Positions 6,700 to 12,373 of a stretch of 12,373 nucleotides of DNA are shown piece by piece. Source of the stretch: Negativicutes bacterium. Lineage in GTDB: Bacteria > Bacillota_C > Negativicutes > Acidaminococcales > Acidaminococcaceae. The notes under the pieces were generated by a model. It was not told the origin of the DNA. It did no database searches and was given only the letters and a program-made list of their open reading frames with translations. Location: the NCBI GenBank assembly GCA_009930275.1, contig RZYP01000053.1, forward strand, positions 1 through 12,373, in the 5' to 3' direction. The first letter of the stretch is position 1. Each line of letters begins with the position of its first letter. A program made the position numbers and the translations under genes.

Positions 6700-6721
6700 A
6701 ATAGTTGAAAAATACTTCTCA

Positions 6722-6760
6722 AATGACTTGATATAAAGTGGCTTTAGAGTGATATATATA
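6722..6760 (+). promoter_or_regulatory. Repeated promoter-like element, copy 2
   Basis: Second copy of the element at 6182, exactly 540 bp downstream: the first 16 bases are identical, then TTTAGAG and GATATATATA are kept while the intervening bases differ. TTGATA is at 6728-6733. It lies in the non-coding gap before the amidoligase gene (start 6802) and would start an amidoligase/cyclotransferase/zinc-ribbon transcript. Confidence 0.7.
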
Positions 6761-6801
6761 CACGACAAAAGAAACACACAAGTCTAATGAGGAGGATTAA
6801 A

Positions 6802-7764
6802 ATGAAAGAAAAAATTAAAAACCAAATCGACAACATGAAAAATCAAACAATCGGTGTTGAAATTGAAATGAACAGCATTACAAGAAAGAAGGCAGCAGAA
6901 CTTGTAGCCGATTTCTTTGGAACAAGAGCATGGAACGCAGCAAGCGAATACGGGTATTCAACATGGGCCTGCAAAGACACAGGCGGTAGAGTTTGGAAAT
7001 TTCAAAAGGATGTAAGCATTGCTGGACTAGACGATGAAAAATGCGAAATGGTAACACCAATTCTTAAATACGAAGATATCAATGCATTACAAGAGATAAT
7101 CAGAATTCTTAGAAAGGCTGGAGCAAAAAGCGATGCAACAAGAATGTGTGGAGTTCACATTCACATTGGAGCAAACGGACACACACCAAAGACAATGAGA
7201 AACTTAACAAACATCATGGCAAGCCACGAGAGTTTATTAGCAGAATCATTAGAAATTGATACAAGCAGAATCGGAAGATACTGCAAAACGGTTGATCCAA
7301 GATTTCTTACAGCCTTAAACAAAAAGAAGCCATCAACAATGAGCAGCTTCGCAGATGTTTGGTACAGAAGCCAAAACGAAGATTATGGAAGAACTCAACA
7401 CTACAACGGTTCAAGATACCACATGCTAAACTTCCATGCAACCTTCACAAAAGGAACAATTGAATTCAGATTATTCCAATTTGATGCACCTAAAGATGGC
7501 AAGCAAAACGGCCTTCACGCTGGACAACTTAAGAGTTACATTCAATTATGCCTAGCCTTAAGTCAAATGGCTAAGGAAGCCAAAGGAGCCTCACCAAAGC
7601 CGCAACAAAACGAGAATCCAAAATACGCAATGAGAACTTGGTTATTAAGACTTGGATTCATTGGTGAGGAATTCGCAACAGCAAGAGAGTTCTTAACAAA
7701 GAAATTATCAGGTGATGCAAGCTTTAGAAGCGGGGTAAGACCTGCTTCTATGGTTTCAGCTTAA
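6802..7764 (+). CDS. Amidoligase (glutamine-synthetase-like fold)
   Basis: Probable ATP-dependent COOH-NH2 ligase of the Amidoligase_2 type, 320 residues. Key motifs are in the expected order: GVEIEM at 18-23 (E20, E22, metal binding), CEMVTP at 81-86, CGVHIHIG at 116-123 (H119, H121), and TIEFRLFQFD at 219-228 (E221, R223). Such enzymes join an amino acid to a peptide, protein or small molecule; the substrate here is unknown. GGAGG (6791-6795) lies 6 bases before the ATG at 6802, so the in-frame ATG at 6787, which lies before this site, is not the start. It is followed 11 bases later by a cyclotransferase-like gene, an association already noted for phage amidoligases. Codon use differs from its neighbours: by hand count Asn is AAC 13 times and AAT 3, against AAC 1 and AAT 11 in metK. 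Confidence 0.88.
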   Translation: MKEKIKNQIDNMKNQTIGVEIEMNSITRKKAAELVADFFGTRAWNAASEYGYSTWACKDTGGRVWKFQKDVSIAGLDDEKCEMVTPILKYEDINALQEIIRILRKAGAKSDATRMCGVHIHIGANGHTPKTMRNLTNIMASHESLLAESLEIDTSRIGRYCKTVDPRFLTALNKKKPSTMSSFADVWYRSQNEDYGRTQHYNGSRYHMLNFHATFTKGTIEFRLFQFDAPKDGKQNGLHAGQLKSYIQLCLALSQMAKEAKGASPKPQQNENPKYAMRTWLLRLGFIGEEFATAREFLTKKLSGDASFRSGVRPASMVSA

Positions 7765-7775
7765 GGAGGTGTAAC

Positions 7776-8249
7776 ATGTGTAAATACTACATTGCTTATG
7801 GAAGCAACCTCAACATTAACCAGATGAAAAGAAGATGTCCAACTGCTAAGGTCGTTGGAACTGGGTTTATTGAAGATTATGAATTACTTTTCAAAGGTAG
7901 CAAAACTGGTGGTTACCTGACAATTAAAAAAGCAGAAGGAAAATCACTACCAGTTGCAATTTGGAAAGTAACAGAACTCGATGAACAAGCACTTGACAGA
8001 TACGAAGGTTATCCAACCTTTTATTATAAGACCGATGTTGAGATTAATATCAAAGGCATCAAAACAGGCAAAGAGTATCGAAAGAAAGCATTCGTTTATA
8101 TCATGCACGAGGATCGAGATGTAGGGATGCCTTCAAAGTACTATGTGATGACTTGCCTTGAAGGTTATAAAACATTTGGATTTAGTCCTAAGTATCTAGA
8201 AGATGCATTATTAAAAAGTATGGAGGTTAACAATGAAAACAACAACTGA
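7776..8249 (+). CDS. Gamma-glutamylcyclotransferase-like (AIG2/BtrG) protein
   Basis: 157-residue protein of the gamma-glutamylcyclotransferase fold. The N-terminal YGSNL (8-12) forms the substrate-binding loop, and DRYEGYPTFY (74-83) carries the expected catalytic glutamate E77. The family releases pyroglutamate or 5-oxo products from gamma-glutamyl amines; BtrG removes a gamma-glutamyl protecting group in antibiotic synthesis. Placed directly after an amidoligase, it probably removes or trims the group that the ligase adds. AAGGAGG at 7763-7769 overlaps the amidoligase stop. The family call is firm; the pairing follows published genome-context work on amidoligases; the substrate is unknown. 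Confidence 0.87.
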   Translation: MCKYYIAYGSNLNINQMKRRCPTAKVVGTGFIEDYELLFKGSKTGGYLTIKKAEGKSLPVAIWKVTELDEQALDRYEGYPTFYYKTDVEINIKGIKTGKEYRKKAFVYIMHEDRDVGMPSKYYVMTCLEGYKTFGFSPKYLEDALLKSMEVNNENNN

Positions 8250-8433
8250 TTTTAGTAAAACTTGTCCTTTGTGTAGTAAGGAGTACAAAGGTCATCCAGC
8301 GATTTCAAGAGTAGATAACCAAACACCGATATGCCCTACTTGCGGAACCAGACAGGCTCTTGAGGGACTTGGTTTGAAACCTGATGAAATTGAAAAAATA
8401 ATACTCGAAATTCCAAAAATTGAAGATTTGTAA
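8233..8433 (+). CDS. Small two-CxxC zinc-ribbon protein
   Basis: 66-residue protein with two metal-binding pairs, CPLC (11-14) and CPTCGTRQAL (34-43), separated by GHPAISRVDNQTPI, and an acidic helical tail (PDEIEKIILEIPKIED). The pattern is that of a small treble-clef or zinc-ribbon protein seen in Bacillota phages and mobile elements; the function is unknown. The ribosome site TGGAGG (8221-8226) lies inside the cyclotransferase gene and the two genes overlap by 17 bases, so they are coexpressed. It may bind nucleic acid or be a partner of the amidoligase, but neither is shown. Confidence 0.8.
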   Translation: MKTTTDFSKTCPLCSKEYKGHPAISRVDNQTPICPTCGTRQALEGLGLKPDEIEKIILEIPKIEDL

Positions 8434-8452
8434 AATTTATATCAAAGCAAGG

Positions 8453-8483
8453 AAGTCGACTTAATATGGTCGACTTTTCTTTT
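8453..8483 (+). terminator. Intrinsic terminator closing the accessory cassette
   Basis: Perfect 8-bp stem AAGTCGAC (8453-8460) and GTCGACTT (8469-8476) with an 8-nt loop, followed by a T-rich tail (8475-8483). It lies between the zinc-ribbon gene and the large terminase gene and should end the amidoligase transcript. Late readthrough into the terminase would have to pass it. Confidence 0.75.
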
Positions 8484-8506
8484 ACAAAAATATGGAGGAT
8501 GAGGTT

Positions 8507-10099
8507 TTGGGAAGATTAAAGAGTTATGTTCCTACCAAGTTCAAAGCCAAAAACTCCGTTTACAGTAAAGAAGCAGCAAACAGAGCTGTATGCTTTATTG
8601 AATCACTAAAACACACAGATGGAGTTTGGTATAAAAAGCCGTTTGAACTCCTTAATTGGCAGGAACAAATAATAAGAGACGTATTTGGAATTTTGAAGCC
8701 AAATGGATATAGGCAGTTTAATACTGCATACATCGAAATACCAAAGAAACAAGGAAAGAGTGAACTGGCAGCAGCGGTCGCTCTTTTACTTACTTGTGGA
8801 GACTTTGAAGAAGGTGCTCAAGTATATGGTTGTGCTGCTGATAGAAACCAAGCGAAGATTGTATTCAATGTTGCAAAGAAAATGGTCGAGCTTAATAAGT
8901 CCTTGAAAAAGGCAGTTAAGATTTCTGAATCAAAAAACAGAATCGAATACAAAAACAACTTTTATCAGGTTCTTTCTGCAGAAGCTTACTCAAAGCATGG
9001 TTTCAATATACATGGTGTTGTATTTGATGAGCTTCATGCTCAACCAAACAGAAAACTATATGATGTTATGACAAAAGGTTCTGGTGATGCCAGAAAGCAA
9101 CCTTTGTTTTTTCTTATTACAACAGCAGGTGATGATACAAATTCTATTTGTTATGAAGTGCATCAAAAAGCAATGGATATCCTTGAAGGAAGAAAGATTG
9201 ATCCGACATTTTATCCTGTCATTTATGGTGCTGATCCTGATGATGATTGGACTGATCCAGAAGTTTGGAAAAAGGCTAATCCTAGTCTAGGAGTGACAGT
9301 AGACATTGAAAAAGTAAGAGCTGCTTGTGAATCCGCAAAGCAAATGCCAAGTGAAGAGAACTCCTTCAGGCAGTTAAGGTTAAATCAATGGGTGAAACAA
9401 GAAAAACGCTGGATGCCCATGCTGAAGTATGATGATTGCTATGTTGATTTTAATCCAGAAGATCTGGAAGGTCGTGTATGTTATGGCGGACTTGACCTCT
9501 CGTCTTCAATGGATATTACAGCCTTTGTACTTGTCTTTCCGCCACTAGAAAATGAAGAAAAATATCATGTATTACCTTACTTTTGGATACCTGAAGAGAA
9601 TATGAAGCAAAGAGTAAGTCGTGACCATGTTCCATATGATTTATGGGCATCGCAAGGTTATCTTAAAACAACAGAAGGTAATGTTATCCACTATGGTTAT
9701 ATCGAGTTCTTTATTGAGGAACTTGGAAAAAAATATAACATTAAAGAAATTGCCTTTGACCGATGGGGTGCTGTTCAGATGACTCAAAACCTAGAGAACA
9801 TGGGTTTCACAGTTGTTCCCTTTGGACAGGGCTTTAAGGATATGAGTCCACCAACAAAAGAACTAATGAACTTAGTTGTTGGCAAGCGTATCGCACACAA
9901 TGGTAATCCAGTTCTCCATTGGATGATGGATAATATCTCAATTAGAGAAGATCCAGCTGGAAACATTAAAATGGATAAATCTAAATCAGTAGAAAAGATT
10001 GATGGTGCGGTAGCTACAGTAATGGCACTTGATAGGGCAATAAGAAACGAAGGATCTTCTGAATCTGTATACGATTCAAGAGGTCTTTTATTTATTTAA
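8507..10099 (+). CDS. terL: Phage terminase large subunit
   Basis: ATP-driven packaging motor and nuclease, 530 residues from the chosen start. The ATPase has Walker A PKKQGKS (79-85), Walker B VVFDE ending at D174-E175, and coupling motif ITTAG (204-208). The C-terminal RNase H-like nuclease has acidic residues in GGLD (D330), AFDRW (D418) and KIDGA (D499). This fits the Terminase_1 family of HK97-like phages. The start chosen is TTG at 8507, because GGAGGATGAGG (8495-8505) is the only good ribosome site. The in-frame ATG at 8492 lies before that site, right after the terminator, and would add five residues. It is followed by the portal gene 12 bases later. Unlike usual, it lies 4.4 kb from the small subunit. 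Confidence 0.95.
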   Translation: MGRLKSYVPTKFKAKNSVYSKEAANRAVCFIESLKHTDGVWYKKPFELLNWQEQIIRDVFGILKPNGYRQFNTAYIEIPKKQGKSELAAAVALLLTCGDFEEGAQVYGCAADRNQAKIVFNVAKKMVELNKSLKKAVKISESKNRIEYKNNFYQVLSAEAYSKHGFNIHGVVFDELHAQPNRKLYDVMTKGSGDARKQPLFFLITTAGDDTNSICYEVHQKAMDILEGRKIDPTFYPVIYGADPDDDWTDPEVWKKANPSLGVTVDIEKVRAACESAKQMPSEENSFRQLRLNQWVKQEKRWMPMLKYDDCYVDFNPEDLEGRVCYGGLDLSSSMDITAFVLVFPPLENEEKYHVLPYFWIPEENMKQRVSRDHVPYDLWASQGYLKTTEGNVIHYGYIEFFIEELGKKYNIKEIAFDRWGAVQMTQNLENMGFTVVPFGQGFKDMSPPTKELMNLVVGKRIAHNGNPVLHWMMDNISIREDPAGNIKMDKSKSVEKIDGAVATVMALDRAIRNEGSSESVYDSRGLLFI

Positions 10100-10111
10100 G
10101 GAGGAATAGAC

Positions 10112-11431
10112 ATGGGTTTATTTAGCGGAATCAGAAAGGCTAGAGACAAGCCTGAAAACAGAACAGCTGGAAGCAATTATACATTTTACATGGGTGGTTC
10201 AACTGCTGGAAAGGCTGTGACAGAACGAAGTGCTATGCAGATGACTGCAGTTTACTCTTGTGTTCGTATCTTGGCTGAGGCTGTAGCTGGGCTTCCACTC
10301 CATTTTTATAAATACAAAGATGATGGAAGTAAAGAAAAAGCACTTGATAGTAACTTATATCGTTTATTACATGATGAACCTAATCCTGAAATGAGTTCAT
10401 TTGTATTTAGAGAAACGCTAATGACTCATTTGCTTTTATGGGGTAATGCTTATGCTCAAATCATTAGAAATGGTAAAGGTGAGATTATTGCTTTATATCC
10501 TCTAATGGCAAATAAAATTACAGTAGATAGAGACGATGAAGGTTACCTTTATTACAGTTATTCAAGAAGTACGGATGAAGCTAATGCAAAAGAAAACTCA
10601 ACTGTTGTGTTATCTCCTAGAGAAGTGCTTCATATTCCTGGACTTGGATTTGATGGGCTAGTTGGTTACTCGCCAATAGCAATGGCTAAGAATGCGATAG
10701 GTCTTGCAATGGCTACTGAAGAATATGGAGCTAAGTTCTTTGCAAATGGTGCAGCACCTTCTGGTGTTCTTGAGCATCCAGGAACAATAAAAGATCCAGC
10801 AAGACTAAGAGAAAATTGGAATTCTACATTTGGTGGCTCAATAAACTCAGGTAAAGTTGCTGTTCTTGAAGAAGGAATGAAGTATACACCAATTTCTATC
10901 TCACCAGAACAAGCACAGTTTTTGGAAACAAGAAAGTTTCAGATAAATGAAATAGCTCGTATCTTTAGAGTTCCGCCTCATATGTTAGCGGACCTAGAAA
11001 AATCAAGCTTTTCAAATATCGAACAACAATCATTAGAGTTTGTGAAATATACGCTTGATCCCTGGGTTATTCGTTGGGAACAAGGTTTATATCGATCCTT
11101 ACTTACATCTGATGAAAAAAAGAAATATTTCTTCAAGTTCAATTTAGAAGGTCTTTTGCGAGGAGATTATGCATCGAGGATGTCTGGTTATTCAACAGCA
11201 AGACAAAATGGATGGATGTCTGCAAACGACATTCGTGTGCTTGAGAACTTAGATAAGATCCCTACTGATCAAGGTGGAGATCTTTATTTAATTAATGGCA
11301 ATATGCTCCCACTTGGTGATGCTGGAGCTTATGCATATAAAAATAAAAAGGAGGAAAACGCCGATGAACAAGTTTTGGAATTGGATAAACCAAACAGCAA
11401 CGGAAGTGGCCGAAAGAGTCCTGGTACTTAA
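10112..11431 (+). CDS. Phage portal protein, HK97 family
   Basis: Forms the dodecameric ring at one head vertex through which DNA enters and leaves, and docks the terminase. The 439 residues have the normal length and family pattern: a variable N-terminus, AVYSCVRILAEAVAGLPLHFYK (47-67, in outline), the G-N-A-Y element at 111-114, YGAKFFANGAAPSG (205-218), and the conserved segment around RIFRVPPHMLADL (283-295) with SNIEQQSLEF (301-310). AAGGAGG precedes the ATG. The last 68 bases overlap the start of the protease gene in another frame, so the two are probably translationally coupled. Confidence 0.94.
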   Translation: MGLFSGIRKARDKPENRTAGSNYTFYMGGSTAGKAVTERSAMQMTAVYSCVRILAEAVAGLPLHFYKYKDDGSKEKALDSNLYRLLHDEPNPEMSSFVFRETLMTHLLLWGNAYAQIIRNGKGEIIALYPLMANKITVDRDDEGYLYYSYSRSTDEANAKENSTVVLSPREVLHIPGLGFDGLVGYSPIAMAKNAIGLAMATEEYGAKFFANGAAPSGVLEHPGTIKDPARLRENWNSTFGGSINSGKVAVLEEGMKYTPISISPEQAQFLETRKFQINEIARIFRVPPHMLADLEKSSFSNIEQQSLEFVKYTLDPWVIRWEQGLYRSLLTSDEKKKYFFKFNLEGLLRGDYASRMSGYSTARQNGWMSANDIRVLENLDKIPTDQGGDLYLINGNMLPLGDAGAYAYKNKKEENADEQVLELDKPNSNGSGRKSPGT

Positions 11432-12074
11432 CGGAACAATCGCTGAGGAGTCATGGTTTGATGACGATATTACTCCACGAATGTTCAAAGAAGAACTCGG
11501 TAGTGGAACTGGTCCTATTACTATTTGGAACAATAGTCCAGGCGGTGACTGTATTGCAGCTAGTCAGATTTATTCAATGCTCATGGATTACAAAAGTCCT
11601 ATCACTGTGAAAATTGATGGAATTGCAGCAAGTGCAGCTTCAGTTATTGCAATGGCTGGTACAAAAGTACTTATGAGTCCTACAGCCCTTATGATGATTC
11701 ACAATCCGTCAACTGCAGCATTTGGTGACCATAAAGATATGGCTAAAGCTATTGAACTACTTGATGAAGTTAAAGAATCAATCATAAATGCCTATGAGAT
11801 TAAAACAAATCAAACAAGAACTGTTTTAAGTCACCTAATGGATTCAGAAACATGGATGAACGCAAAAAAAGCGATTGAACTGGGATTTGCTGATGCGATT
11901 TTAGAAGATACAAAAAAGATGATCGCAGCAGAAAGTTTTCAGTTTTCTACTCGTGAGTTTGAAAATCATCTACTTAACAAAATAGTAGATAAGGTGAGAC
12001 CTACACCTATAAAAGAAGGTCGTAAAGTCACTGAGCTTAAAAATGAGCTCAACAAAATCAAAAAATATATTTAA
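11364..12074 (+). CDS. ClpP-like head maturation protease
   Basis: Serine protease of the ClpP/S14 type, 236 residues, which in HK97-like phages trims the capsid N-terminal scaffold during head maturation. The catalytic triad can be placed: S90 in DGIAASAAS (85-93), H113 in MIHNPS, and D177 in GFADAI. The oxyanion glycines lie in SPGGD (58-62). AAGGAGG (11348-11354) lies 9 bases before the ATG at 11364. The frame is open further back to 11295 but has no ribosome site there and lies deeper in the portal gene. The final 40 residues are basic and probably variable. The capsid gene follows 15 bases later. Confidence 0.93.
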   Translation: MNKFWNWINQTATEVAERVLVLNGTIAEESWFDDDITPRMFKEELGSGTGPITIWNNSPGGDCIAASQIYSMLMDYKSPITVKIDGIAASAASVIAMAGTKVLMSPTALMMIHNPSTAAFGDHKDMAKAIELLDEVKESIINAYEIKTNQTRTVLSHLMDSETWMNAKKAIELGFADAILEDTKKMIAAESFQFSTREFENHLLNKIVDKVRPTPIKEGRKVTELKNELNKIKKYI

Positions 12075-12089
12075 TGGAGGAAAAGAAAA

Positions 12090-12373
12090 ATGACTATTAT
12101 TGAATTACGTGAAAAACGTGCAAAAACCTGGAGTGCAATGGAAACATTCCTTGACTCTCATAGAAATGAGAAAGGTGTACTTAATATGGAAGACGATGTT
12201 ATGTACTCTAAAATGGAAAAAGATCTTGATGATCTTACTAATGAAATTAAACGTCTTGAAAGAAAAGATATGATTGAAGCGGAACTTAATAAGCCTGTTT
12301 CAAATCCTATCACTGCAAAACCAATGACATCTGATAAAGAAGATGAAAAAACTGGTCGTGCATCTAATGCATA
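12090..12373 (+). CDS. Major capsid protein, HK97 family, N-terminal part
   Basis: First 94 codons of a gene cut by the window end. The visible part is a charged helical segment (TIIELREKRAKTWSAMETFL, then MEKDLDDLTNEIKRLERKDMIEAELNK), which is the scaffold-like delta domain that starts HK97-type capsid proteins and is removed by the protease encoded just upstream. A proline-containing linker (KPVSNPITAKPM) follows it. TGGAGG (12075-12080) precedes the ATG. No shell-forming domain is in the window, so the call rests on the delta-domain pattern and the portal-protease-capsid order. Confidence 0.8.
   Translation, partial: MTIIELREKRAKTWSAMETFLDSHRNEKGVLNMEDDVMYSKMEKDLDDLTNEIKRLERKDMIEAELNKPVSNPITAKPMTSDKEDEKTGRASNA

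Noticed and set aside
8492..8506. ATG at 8492 as terL start
   Set aside because: No ribosome site before it; the GGAGG lies after it and suits the TTG at 8507. Not excluded completely.
8703..9290. Short + strand frames inside terL
   Set aside because: Alternate-frame shadows of a conserved terminase gene without ribosome sites or recognisable motifs.
11295..11363. Upstream start for the protease
   Set aside because: No ribosome site, and the added residues do not resemble a ClpP-type N-terminus.
1..12373. tRNA genes, insertion sequences, integrase or att sites
   Set aside because: I saw no cloverleaf-like sequence, transposase motif or integrase in the window; absence was judged by eye only.

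Overview
The window is a stretch of a tailed double-stranded DNA phage, or an integrated prophage, of a low-GC Gram-positive host (Bacillota, probably Clostridia or Erysipelotrichia-like). The evidence is the AT-rich sequence, strong AGGAGG-type ribosome binding sites before nearly every gene, all genes on the + strand, and a classic HK97-like order of terminase, portal, ClpP-type protease and capsid. No integrase, repressor or att site is visible, so a temperate life cycle cannot be read from the window.

Layout. 1-1917: the 3' part of a replication gene (PriCT motif, probable archaeo-eukaryotic primase core, RepA-like RecA-fold helicase, winged helix); its true start lies before the window. 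1888-2110: a non-coding stretch with three copies of a 16-bp repeat built on TGGCGG, two inverted CCGCCA boxes and a long imperfect hairpin, a possible replication origin. 2155-2985: a RusA-type Holliday junction resolvase and a DUF1492/ArpU-like regulator with a sigma-region-4-like helix-turn-helix. 2987-3105: four 10-bp-phased RTGRCAA repeats, a -10 region and a terminator-like hairpin, which looks like the switch to late transcription. 3128-4112: HNH endonuclease, a cos-like non-coding segment and the P27-type terminase small subunit.

4128-8433: an accessory cassette that separates the two terminase subunits. It holds a short S-adenosylmethionine synthetase, a ParB-domain/DNA adenine methyltransferase fusion that starts on the synthetase stop codon, a small unknown protein, a DUF4314 protein, an amidoligase, a gamma-glutamylcyclotransferase-like protein and a two-CxxC zinc-ribbon protein. 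Two near-identical 39-bp promoter-like elements (6182 and 6722) divide it into transcription units, a 10-bp-arm palindrome lies between them, and an intrinsic terminator closes it just before the terminase large subunit.

8507-12373: packaging and head genes: terminase large subunit (TTG start), portal, head maturation protease (start nested in the portal gene) and the first 94 codons of the major capsid protein.

The most notable parts are the two enzyme pairs in the cassette, SAM synthetase with methyltransferase and amidoligase with cyclotransferase. The first suggests supply of methyl donor for modification of phage DNA. The second matches a gene association known from phages whose substrate is unknown. 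The phased repeats before the late genes and the duplicated promoter element suggest two separate regulatory circuits.
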